A stretch of 32,171 nucleotides of DNA from Candidatus Nitromaritima sp. SCGC AAA288-L16 (GTDB lineage: Bacteria > Nitrospinota > Nitrospinia > Nitrospinales > VA-1), in contig AQTY01000023.1 in the NCBI GenBank assembly GCA_000372225.1, forward strand, positions 1-32,171, given 5' to 3'. Numbering within the stretch: position 1 is the first letter of the stretch; each line of letters opens with the position of its first letter. The notes under the pieces are model-generated. The model was not told the DNA's origin, ran no database searches, and saw only the letters and a program-made list of their open reading frames with translations. The translations under genes were made by a program, and so were the position numbers. Positions 1-7,279 of the stretch are shown here, piece by piece.

Positions 1-282
1 AACTGGAGTGCGATTGTGACTGTGGAAACTAAGGAGTTAGATAAGATTGGGTTAGGAGTTGATTTTGTGGTCCTTAAGAAAAATGTTGCGGATATTTTAA
101 GTCGCCTTGACTATAAAAATATTAACGAGGTTCCACCTTTTGACTTGGAAAACCCTTCTGCTGAAAATATTTCTCGATGGCTGTTTGGCGAATTGGCTAC
201 TTTGATGAATAGCGATAATGCTCGTTTAAAAAGGGTCGAAATTAAAGAGTTTGATGACTGCGGCGCCGCTTACTTTGAATAG
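1..282 (+). CDS. queD: QueD/PTPS-family 6-carboxy-tetrahydropterin synthase, 3' part
   Basis: The frame is open from the first base, so the 5' end lies outside the window; about 93 residues are visible. It matches the C-terminal half of the 6-pyruvoyl/6-carboxy-tetrahydropterin synthase fold: a LDKIGLGVDFVVLKK stretch (family GMVxDFxxLK), LDYKNINE in place of LDHxxLNE, then NPSAENISRWLF (family NPTxENxA). Bacterial QueD converts dihydroneopterin triphosphate to carboxytetrahydropterin on the queuosine/7-deazaguanine pathway, in the cytosol. The H of the usual LDH motif is Y here. The ending EFDDCGAAYFE lies where the family has the WETPTSxAxY segment, and the usual WE is replaced. The zinc-binding histidines are upstream of the window, so activity cannot be judged. 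A paralogue with another role is possible. Confidence 0.75.
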   Translation, partial: NWSAIVTVETKELDKIGLGVDFVVLKKNVADILSRLDYKNINEVPPFDLENPSAENISRWLFGELATLMNSDNARLKRVEIKEFDDCGAAYFE

Positions 283-398
283 GAAAACTTTTTGTTTCAT
301 CGTAATTAAGTTTTTAAAATTTTGAAGACATTATTTTTATTTTACCCCCCCTACAAGAGTATTTTTTTATATGTCGAATAATTAGTTAATCTATTTCA

Positions 399-437
399 CT
401 AAAAAGGCGCCTTCCTGGCAAGCAAAGCCCTTTTTAG
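399..437. promoter_or_regulatory. 9-bp perfect hairpin in the queD-antiporter gap
   Basis: CTAAAAAGG at 399-407 pairs exactly with CCTTTTTAG at 429-437 around a 21-nt loop. The right arm carries a T5 run but no T-tract follows, so it is either a weak terminator for the upstream gene or a 5'-leader structure of the antiporter mRNA 60 bp downstream. Nothing else is recognisable in 283-497. Confidence 0.4.
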
Positions 438-497
438 ATTAGAATTTATTGTGAATTTCCAGAAGTTAGATTTATCAACATACTCTTAGCAGAATTT

Positions 498-2498
498 ATG
501 GTTCATCACTTGATCGAAGATCTCATCCTTTTATTGCTAGTTTCCCTGCCTATAAACATCGTATTTCATCGGATTAAACTTCCCTCGGTAATGGGGTACC
601 TAATTGCTGGAGTTTTAATTGGGCCCCACGGATTGAAGCTGATTTCAGATGTTTCGGCGGTAAAGGAACTAGCAGAAATAGGAGTGGTTTTGCTTTTATT
701 TGTGATTGGTTTGGAGTTTTCTCTAGGGCGATTACTCAAAAATTTAACTTCAGTTCTAGGCGCCGGTAGTCTTCAACTGGGAATGACCACACTTGCCGCA
801 TGGTTTGTTTTTGTGGAAATAAATTTTCAACAAAATCAAAGCATTGCTCTAGGCTTGATCATTGCTTTGAGTAGTACAGCAATCGTTCTGAAAATGATTA
901 CCGATAACGCTGAGATAGATACGCTGTCTGGGAAACTTTGTATTGGCATTCTCCTGTTTCAAGATTTATGCGTGGTTCCAATCATGCTTCTTTTACCTCT
1001 TCTTGGTCAGTCAGAAGTTCACACTAGTTTTGATTTTATATTCGAGGTAGCTAAATCACTTGTTGCAGTAGTAGGCATTTACTTCCTGTCTCGATTGATT
1101 GTCCCGAAAGCTTTGGCGTGGATTGCCCGTGTAGGGAACAAGGAACATCTCACCTTATCTGTAGTATTCATAATTCTTATCACTGGTTGGGTATCTCAGG
1201 AAATGGGCTTGACTCTGGCCATGGGAGCCCTGATTGCCGGGATGATTATTTCTGAATCGGAATATAACCATCAGATTATCCTTGATATCTTGCCCTTGAG
1301 AGACTATTTCAGCAGTATTTTCTTTATTTCTGTTGGTATGCTTTTGGAAATAGATGTATTTACGAATTCTATTTTGACTTGTCTGGCACTTACTGTGCTT
1401 GTAGTTCTGGTTAAAGGAGTACTTACTACTTTATCCTGTCTACTTGTTCGGGTGCCTTTAAGAATTTCTTTTGTAGTAGGCCTGCGGTTGGCTCAAGTTG
1501 GAGAATTTTCTCTGATTCTCTCAGCGATGGCATTAAACCAAGGATTATTCGACTCGCATCAGTACCAGATGCTACTCATTGTTTCCATTCTTTCTATGCT
1601 TTTGGCTCCGCTATTGATCCAGGTTTCTACCGGACTTTCAATTAAGTTGTTTTCTAAATGGAAGTCCAAAGAAATCACTTCAAATGAGGGTAAGGACCCT
1701 AAGCTAAAAGACCATGTTGTCATTGTTGGATACGGCGTTGGCGGCAGGACACTTGCTCAGGTGCTTCTTGAAGCGAAAATTCCTTTTGTAGTTCTAGAAT
1801 TGGACGGTGAGCGAGTAAGGAGAGCTTTGACGGAAGGAGTCACCACTCTTTATGGTGATTGCGCACAAGAGCAGACATTGATCCGAGCCGGTTTAAGAGA
1901 TGCTCGTATGATAGTTATAAAAATTTCAGACTACGCAGTTACGGAAAAAACAGTTCGTCTTTCACGGAAGATTAATCCCCAAGCCAATATCATGGTCCGG
2001 ACCCGGCGAACCGATCAAGTTGAGGAACTTAAAAATGCGGGAGCGGATCAGGTAATTCCAGAAGAATTTGAGACGTCTATAGAGATTTTTTCTAGAGTGC
2101 TGCGAGACTATCACGTTCCTAATAATATTATTGAGCAACAGGTGGAATTGATCAGGTTGGAAGGTTATAGCATGTTTCGGGGTTTGGCTTTAAATACAGA
2201 AAGTTTGAAGAAGTTTTCCACCTATTTGACGAATACTCTTACGGAGTCTTACTTGGTGTCGGAAGAGAGCTGGGCTTGTGGAAAAACAGTAGGGGATATA
2301 AATATTCCCGCTAGAACTGGGGCGATTATTGTTGCCGTGGTAAGCAAAAATAAGCCGCATGCCAACCCTGACCAAAAATTTATTGTCCAGTCTGGCGATA
2401 ATTTTATTCTTCTGGGCAGTCATATTCAATTAGACCATTCATTAAAGATGTTAAGATATGGTCACAGAGGTGGAGAGGAAAAAAGTAATTTAAAATGA
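498..2498 (+). CDS. CPA2-family monovalent cation:proton antiporter with RCK domain (KefB/YbaL type)
   Basis: A 666-residue inner-membrane antiporter, the usual length for this family. Residues about 1-390 are the hydrophobic Na+/H+-exchanger domain, with typical patches such as GYLIAGVLIGPHG near the N-terminus and LGLIIALSSTAIVLKM. Residues about 405-520 are a TrkA-N (RCK) Rossmann domain starting with HVVIVGYGVGGRTLAQ and an acidic residue (LELD) at the end of the second strand, as expected for NAD(H) or nucleotide binding. The last ~100 residues match a TrkA-C ligand domain (ARTGAIIVAVV, GDNFILLGS). The family exchanges K+ (or Na+) for H+ and is gated by nucleotide or thiol ligands through the RCK domain. 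The ATG at 498 has no strong Shine-Dalgarno. It is probably monocistronic, with a hairpin upstream and a 177-bp leader before crcB downstream. Confidence 0.9.
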   Translation: MVHHLIEDLILLLLVSLPINIVFHRIKLPSVMGYLIAGVLIGPHGLKLISDVSAVKELAEIGVVLLLFVIGLEFSLGRLLKNLTSVLGAGSLQLGMTTLAAWFVFVEINFQQNQSIALGLIIALSSTAIVLKMITDNAEIDTLSGKLCIGILLFQDLCVVPIMLLLPLLGQSEVHTSFDFIFEVAKSLVAVVGIYFLSRLIVPKALAWIARVGNKEHLTLSVVFIILITGWVSQEMGLTLAMGALIAGMIISESEYNHQIILDILPLRDYFSSIFFISVGMLLEIDVFTNSILTCLALTVLVVLVKGVLTTLSCLLVRVPLRISFVVGLRLAQVGEFSLILSAMALNQGLFDSHQYQMLLIVSILSMLLAPLLIQVSTGLSIKLFSKWKSKEITSNEGKDPKLKDHVVIVGYGVGGRTLAQVLLEAKIPFVVLELDGERVRRALTEGVTTLYGDCAQEQTLIRAGLRDARMIVIKISDYAVTEKTVRLSRKINPQANIMVRTRRTDQVEELKNAGADQVIPEEFETSIEIFSRVLRDYHVPNNIIEQQVELIRLEGYSMFRGLALNTESLKKFSTYLTNTLTESYLVSEESWACGKTVGDINIPARTGAIIVAVVSKNKPHANPDQKFIVQSGDNFILLGSHIQLDHSLKMLRYGHRGGEEKSNLK

Positions 2499-2580
2499 AG
2501 GCAAGGACTTTCTTAAATAGCCTTTTAGATTAAAGGTTTTGGCCTGATATTAAATAGCGTAAGACAGACTAATAAATTTA

Positions 2581-2651
2581 GGTGCGATGGATTTTACGCA
2601 AACCTTTGTGTGCAAAATACATTAACAACTTTGATCCTCAAAAATATGAGG
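2581..2651 (+). promoter_or_regulatory. Candidate fluoride (crcB-motif) riboswitch with overlapping expression hairpin
   Basis: It lies 25-95 nt upstream of crcB. The layout follows the fluoride aptamer. TGCG (2583-2586) can pair with CGCA (2597-2600) as one helix. GGAT (2589-2592) can pair with ATCC (2634-2637) as the long-range helix. The conserved GCGATGG, CGC-AAAC and TGAT.CC blocks are in the right order, though the third helix between AAAC and TGAT is weak. The 3' strand of the long-range helix overlaps a second hairpin, CCTCA (2636-2640) with TGAGG (2647-2651), so forming the aptamer would break that hairpin. This is how many crcB switches work. Found by eye only. Confidence 0.6.
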
Positions 2652-2675
2652 GTTATTTCTCTATAGGGGTGGTAA

Positions 2676-3062
2676 ATGCCGCTTTGGTTGATAATCGGTA
2701 TTGGTAGTTTTATAGGTGGTATTTTGAGGTATTGGATTAGCGGATGGGTTCAAAGTGGTACCCTAACTTTTCCCTTGGGAACGCTTAGTGTTAATTTTAT
2801 AGGGAGCTTGATTTTGAGTCTAATAATGTACCTTTCTGAGCACGCAGGACTTTTTAGTGAGGAGGTTCGAGTTTTTTGGACTATTGGACTATTGGGATCG
2901 TTTACCACGATGTCTACATTTAGTTACGAGTCTTTTCGGTTACTTGAACAAAACGAAAATATACTGTTTGGGTTGAATATTGCGGGTACGTTGATCTTGA
3001 CGCTAGCAGCTGTTTATATGGGGAAGCTTATTGTTCTTAATTTTATGGTGGGGGCAAAATGA
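2676..3062 (+). CDS. crcB: Fluoride exporter CrcB/Fluc
   Basis: A 128-residue protein with four hydrophobic segments, the standard Fluc length. It carries the family signature GTLSVNFIGSLILS (G-x4-N-x2-G-S) and GLLGSFTTMSTFSYE (G-x-GxFTTxSTFSxE), which line the double-barrelled fluoride pore of the dual-topology dimer. It exports F- from the cytosol and protects against fluoride. The start is ATG 2676, preceded by AGGGGTGG. Only one copy is present, so it would form a homodimer unless a second copy lies elsewhere. Regulation by the candidate fluoride riboswitch in its leader fits the function. The region up to the next gene (3063-3186) has no other gene that I can see. Confidence 0.95.
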   Translation: MPLWLIIGIGSFIGGILRYWISGWVQSGTLTFPLGTLSVNFIGSLILSLIMYLSEHAGLFSEEVRVFWTIGLLGSFTTMSTFSYESFRLLEQNENILFGLNIAGTLILTLAAVYMGKLIVLNFMVGAK

Positions 3063-3189
3063 AAAAAGAAAATATGAAAATTATTTACTACAATAGTGCT
3101 ACAGGATAAATGCATATTCCCCCCCGCCACATTATATCTGACAGGCGAAGGTACGCTGATTTGTTTTTAGGAAATAGGAGGTTCTTTTG

Positions 3190-4443
3190 GTGCTTTATAG
3201 GGAAATTGAAAATTGTAGAATTTGCGGAAACCCTCAACTAGATTTAATTTTGAATCTGGGAAAGTTCTCTCTCTCAGGTATTTTCCCAAGATCTAAAAGT
3301 GAAGAAGTTCCAGCTGGTCCATTGAATTTGATTAAATGCAACGAAGAGAGTTCCAAAAATTCATGTGGTTTGGTTCAATTAAGGGAAAGCTATAAACCTG
3401 AGTTAATGTATGGACAAAATTATGGCTATCGATCTGGGCTTAATAATTCGATGGTGCAACATCTTTGTAGCAAGGTTAAAAAGATCTTAGACTGTGTAAG
3501 CTTAAACCCTGAAGATATTGTTGTTGATATAGGAAGCAACGATAGTACTCTATTGCGAGCTTATCCAAATAAGAAATTAAGCTTAGTAGGGTTTGACCCA
3601 ACTGGGACAAAGTTTAAAAGTTTCTACCCCGATCATATTACTCTTGTAGCTGATTTTTTTAACTCAAAGTTGTTTAAAAATATCTTTGGGAACAAAAAAG
3701 CAAAAGTAATTACCTCGATTGCCATGTTTTATGATCTTGAAGACCCTATAACCTTTATCCGAGAGATCTACGATATTTTATGTGAAGATGGAATTTGGGT
3801 GTTGGAGCAGAGTTATATGCCTCGGATGCTGGAAGTTAATGCATTTGATACAATTTGCCATGAACATCTCGCATATTATCGTTTAAAACAAATCTACTGG
3901 ATGATGAATAAAGTTGGATTTAAGATTGTCGATATCGAGTTTAATGAAACAAATGGCGGAAGTTTTTCTATTACTGTAGCAAAACCAGAGTTTCCTTTGC
4001 CAGAAACACCTTCTCTTAAAAAGTTGTTAATAGAAGAGGAAAATAAAAGTCTGAATACTAGTAGACCTTATGATGAGTTTAGAGGGAAAGTTTTTGAATT
4101 TAAAATTCAAATACGAGAACTTTTAAATAAAATTCATGATGAAAAAGGAGTGGTTATAGGTTATGGAGCCTCAACTAAAGGAAATATAATTTTGCAATTT
4201 GCTGACATAACATCAAAAGATATACCATATATCGGAGAAGTGAATGCTGATAAGTTTGGATGCTATACCCCTGGAACATTGATCCCTATTATTTCGGAAG
4301 AGGAGGCGAGAGAAATGAACCCAGATTATTTTTTTATTTTTCCTTGGCATTTTAAAGAATTCATTCTTGAAAAAGAAAAAACTAAGCGCAATAAAAAAAT
4401 AGCTCTTCTTTTTCCACTTCCGTCAATAGAAACTTTTAGATAA
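3190..4443 (+). CDS. Zinc-binding class I SAM C-methyltransferase family (NovU/TylCIII-like)
   Basis: About 417 residues with the three-part layout of deoxysugar C-methyltransferases. An N-terminal zinc-binding segment has CRIC near residue 9 and two more Cys near 50 and 59, the last followed by GLVQL. The SAM-binding fold carries motif I, VDIGSNDSTLL, near residue 112. The C-terminal domain has GYGASTKGN. Relatives put a methyl group on C3 or C5 of a nucleotide-bound keto-sugar for O-antigen or glycoside synthesis. No sugar-nucleotide genes flank it, so the substrate is unknown. Start choice: AGGAGG at 3176-3181 is 8 nt from GTG 3190 and 5 nt from TTG 3187, and GTG fits better. It stands alone, with spacers on both sides. 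Confidence 0.8.
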   Translation: MLYREIENCRICGNPQLDLILNLGKFSLSGIFPRSKSEEVPAGPLNLIKCNEESSKNSCGLVQLRESYKPELMYGQNYGYRSGLNNSMVQHLCSKVKKILDCVSLNPEDIVVDIGSNDSTLLRAYPNKKLSLVGFDPTGTKFKSFYPDHITLVADFFNSKLFKNIFGNKKAKVITSIAMFYDLEDPITFIREIYDILCEDGIWVLEQSYMPRMLEVNAFDTICHEHLAYYRLKQIYWMMNKVGFKIVDIEFNETNGGSFSITVAKPEFPLPETPSLKKLLIEEENKSLNTSRPYDEFRGKVFEFKIQIRELLNKIHDEKGVVIGYGASTKGNIILQFADITSKDIPYIGEVNADKFGCYTPGTLIPIISEEEAREMNPDYFFIFPWHFKEFILEKEKTKRNKKIALLFPLPSIETFR

Positions 4444-4959
4444 AAGAGTTTTAGGGGTATGCGGAGTGGTGACGAGATTTCTCGAATTATCATTTATCAA
4501 AAACAAACAGCAATCTAGCTAAGTAGATAGTTGTTTTTAGAGGTTGTTTTTTTGCAAGAACACACTTTCCATAGTCCCAGGTTTTATTGGAGTCATGTTT
4601 AGGATTATTTATGGTGCAGATCATTTTTAGCAAGCACCCCTTTTTTTGAGGATTTATTCATAACTAGTGCAGTGTTTTTGAGGGAATAAATTTTTATCGC
4701 TTATGAAAAGATATTTTGGTTCTTGATGTTTAAGAATTTACATTGCTTGATTAAAATATTTTTCCGAAGAATATTAAAGACATCTGATGGGCTTAAAAAA
4801 CAATGTTGTTATTTTTTATTTAGAATTTTTTGCGAATAAATTTTGTGTTCGGGCATGCTACTTTTTAGGTAGAGTTGAGTTATAGGTTGTAAATGTGATT
4901 ACCGTGCCGACACTTTTCTGTAAATTAATGGCATAGTCGCCGAAGATTGTGAACTTATA
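4444..4959. other. Non-coding gap of about 515 bp
   Basis: No credible reading frame on either strand. AT-rich with long T and A runs. A weak stem (TCTA/TAGA around GCTAAG, then T-rich sequence, about 4510-4545) might end the methyltransferase transcript. I see no clear promoter. Confidence 0.4.
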
Positions 4960-6114
4960 ATGGCAGGCCAAAAGGACAAATTTTTAAAGGGTAAGCGAAT
5001 TTCTCCTGTTCCCATAGTAGATGAGTTAAGCGTAAAAGACTTGATTGATAACTACTTTAATGGATACAACGCTGCCCGTATTCAAGAGCTTTGCCATCTG
5101 ATTTCCGAGAAAATGTCATCTCAGGATGTCTATGTTGGTTTTAGTCTTTCAGGCGCATTAACTCCGGCGGGTTTGGGCTCATCCTGTATTGTCCCGATGA
5201 TAAGGTCTGGCATGATTGACTATATTGTGACGACTGGAGCCAATTTGTATCATGATTTACATCACTCCTTGGACCTTCCGCTGACCCAAGGGACGCCTTT
5301 CGTTAACGATAATGAATTGTTCGAAAAGGATATTATCCGTATTTACGACATTTTCATGGAATACGAAGTGTTGGCTGCAACTGACAATTGGTTGATGCGG
5401 ACATTTTCAAGACCAGAATTTCAAAAGCGAATGGGAACGCGGGAGTTACATTATTTGCTAGGGAAATTTGCTGATGAAGTTGAACAAGAACGCGGAACAG
5501 TCGGGAAAAGTTTTATTGCAGAAGCATACCGCTATGAAGTTCCTATCTATACTTCGTCACCGGGAGATAGTACGCTGGGGTTGGATATTGCGGCACTCAA
5601 CCTAGTCGGGAAAGATATCTACATAGATTCCTCTATTGATGTAAATGAAACAGCTGCTCTGATTCTTGAGGCGAAGCAAATTGGCAAAAGTGGTGTTGTC
5701 GTGTGGGGAGGAGGGTCGCCAAAAAACTTTATTTTACAGCCTGAGCCTGCTCTACAGGAAGTTCTTGGTTTTGACATTAAAGGGCATGATTATTTTGTTC
5801 AAGTTACCGATGCACGCCCAGATACAGGAGGACTTTCAGGGGCGACGCCAAATGAAGCCGTGAGTTGGGCTAAGATAGACCCCGATACTGTAAATCAATC
5901 AGTTGTTTGCTATAGTGATGCGACGATTGTCATGCCTTTGTTAACAGCATATCTTGAAAGTTGCAAAATAAGGCGCAAGCCAAAACGACTATATAAAAAG
6001 CTTCCTAAGTTAACAGATAAGCTTCGTAAAAAGTTTTTGCAACAGAAAGATCTTATTTTAGGGAAGCGCAGTGTGGCTGATACGATTCAGTTCCTCAAGG
6101 GAAGCAAGGCTTAG
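4960..6114 (+). CDS. Deoxyhypusine synthase family protein
   Basis: A 384-residue protein similar over its whole length to bacterial deoxyhypusine-synthase-like enzymes: FSLSGALTPAGLGS near 61, IVTTGANLYHDLHHSLD near 89, SSPGDSTLGLDIA near 199, and DARPDTGGLSGATPNEAVSW near 284. The family transfers the aminobutyl group of spermidine, through an NAD-dependent enzyme-imine on a lysine, to eIF5A lysine or to another amine. The catalytic lysine of human DHS (GGGxxKHH) corresponds here to K255 in WGGGSPKNF. Bacteria have no eIF5A, so this protein more likely acts in polyamine metabolism (homospermidine- or spermidine-type products), but the acceptor cannot be read from sequence. The last 50 residues are Lys/Arg-rich. 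Start ATG 4960 is chosen by family alignment; the Shine-Dalgarno is poor. Confidence 0.88.
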   Translation: MAGQKDKFLKGKRISPVPIVDELSVKDLIDNYFNGYNAARIQELCHLISEKMSSQDVYVGFSLSGALTPAGLGSSCIVPMIRSGMIDYIVTTGANLYHDLHHSLDLPLTQGTPFVNDNELFEKDIIRIYDIFMEYEVLAATDNWLMRTFSRPEFQKRMGTRELHYLLGKFADEVEQERGTVGKSFIAEAYRYEVPIYTSSPGDSTLGLDIAALNLVGKDIYIDSSIDVNETAALILEAKQIGKSGVVVWGGGSPKNFILQPEPALQEVLGFDIKGHDYFVQVTDARPDTGGLSGATPNEAVSWAKIDPDTVNQSVVCYSDATIVMPLLTAYLESCKIRRKPKRLYKKLPKLTDKLRKKFLQQKDLILGKRSVADTIQFLKGSKA

Positions 6115-6187
6115 GTCTGAATCTTTATTGAAAAGGCTTTCTCTTCTCAACGTTAGATAAATTTCATGTGTGAACCAAGAGGGTAAT

Positions 6188-6733
6188 ATGAAATCGAGCG
6201 ATTGTACGTTGTTTAGTGGTGGTGCCAAAGGAGCAGAGGAAGAATTTGGTGTCCAGGCAGAAAAAAATGGAGTAGAAGAGGTGTGCTTTACTTTTGATGA
6301 CCACTCAACAAATCGTAAGCGCGGTGTGCATTTCTTAACTAATGAAGAGCTGATAAAAGGGGAGGTCAGTTTGGCCTACGTGTCCAAACTGATGAACCGA
6401 TCTTACACGCATGGTCCAAAACTAAAAAAAGTATTGCAAAGCATCTGGCATCAAATCAATAGTGCTGAAGAAGTTTTTGTTGTTGGGAAAATCCTTAACG
6501 ATGGAACTGTTAAGGGGGGTACAGGGTGGGGGGCTGAATTTGCGAAACTGTGCAATAAGCCGCTGTGCGTATTTGATCAAGATACAAAAGAGTGGTTGAA
6601 GTGGAATCAAAATCGATGGGGAAAGGTGTCTCCAAAAATAAAGAAGAAACATTTTGCCGGTGGGGGTACTAGATTTTTAACGCCCGAGGGGAAAAAAGCG
6701 ATCGCGGATTTATATGCAGGATCATTTAAATAA
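6188..6733 (+). CDS. Small Rossmann-like protein, possibly SLOG/YpsA-type nucleotide-binding fold
   Basis: About 181 residues from ATG 6188, chosen because AGAGGG lies 4 nt upstream; an in-frame GTG at 6170 lacks this. It begins with a strand and Gly-rich turn, TLFSGGAKGAEEEFG, and has a late Gly-rich patch, GGTGWGAEFAKL, then KPLCVFDQD. That order (early SGGAxGAE loop, late Gly-rich ligand loop with conserved acid, then a strand) resembles SLOG/LOG-like proteins that bind nucleotides or nucleosides, but I cannot name the family firmly. The C-terminus is basic, with KIKKKH. It sits 74 bp after the DHS-like gene and 13 bp before the zinc-finger gene, so an operon is possible. Soluble, no signal peptide. 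Confidence 0.55.
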   Translation: MKSSDCTLFSGGAKGAEEEFGVQAEKNGVEEVCFTFDDHSTNRKRGVHFLTNEELIKGEVSLAYVSKLMNRSYTHGPKLKKVLQSIWHQINSAEEVFVVGKILNDGTVKGGTGWGAEFAKLCNKPLCVFDQDTKEWLKWNQNRWGKVSPKIKKKHFAGGGTRFLTPEGKKAIADLYAGSFK

Positions 6734-6746
6734 GTCGATAATTTAA

Positions 6747-7124
6747 GTGGGCGTATCCTCAAAAGTGAATTCTAGTGAGCGGGAAGAATTTAGAGAAGTA
6801 ATCTTAGGCGAAATAGAATCCCAGAAGCATCAAATAGCAAGCCTATTAAAGTCGATTAAACCTATTGCGCCGGATAATGCGATAGGACGTCTTACTCGGA
6901 TGGAAGCCATTGGAAGTAAGGGTATCAGTGAAGCATCGTTGGGCTCTGCACAAAGAAAACTAGCTAGGTTAGAAATCGCGCTGAATAAAATCGAGAACCC
7001 AGAGTTTGGAGTTTGCATCCGATGTTCGAGCCCGATCCCAAAAGGTCGTATGATTTTGATGCCGGAAATCGTTACTTGCGTTAATTGTGCCGACATAAAG
7101 AAAGGTTCTATGGGCAGGCTTTGA
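6747..7124 (+). CDS. DksA/TraR-type zinc-finger protein
   Basis: 125 residues. An alpha-helical N-terminal part (about 10-85) could form the coiled coil that enters the RNA-polymerase secondary channel, and a C4 zinc finger near the C-terminus has CIRC, then CVNC 18 residues later. RLTRMEAIG and SLGSAQRKLARLE match the family region before the finger. Real DksA acts with ppGpp on rRNA and stress promoters. This is shorter than E. coli DksA (151 aa) and is closer to the short DksA/TraR relatives found widely in bacteria. The acidic DxxDxA coil tip of DksA is not evident, so it may not replace DksA. Start GTG 6747 lacks a strong Shine-Dalgarno. A hairpin terminator follows. Confidence 0.85.
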   Translation: MGVSSKVNSSEREEFREVILGEIESQKHQIASLLKSIKPIAPDNAIGRLTRMEAIGSKGISEASLGSAQRKLARLEIALNKIENPEFGVCIRCSSPIPKGRMILMPEIVTCVNCADIKKGSMGRL

Positions 7125-7229
7125 TCAAGACCAACTAGTCTTTAGAGACTATTGTGATACTAATACTAAGTTTAGGCGAGAGTTAAGACGAATAATTTCT
7201 TTTGATTTTAAACTAATTTTTAACGATAT

Positions 7230-7260
7230 GGGCTTATAGCTATTGTTATAAGTCCTTTTT
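7230..7260 (+). terminator. Rho-independent terminator after the DksA-like gene
   Basis: GGGCTTATA (7230-7238) pairs with TATAAGTCC (7247-7255) with one mismatch, followed by TTTTT. It lies between the zinc-finger gene and the ABC-F gene, so the latter must have its own promoter or depend on readthrough. A smaller stem, AGTCT/AGACT, sits at about 7137-7150. Confidence 0.75.
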
Positions 7261-7279
7261 GTGTTTTGCAAATTTAATA

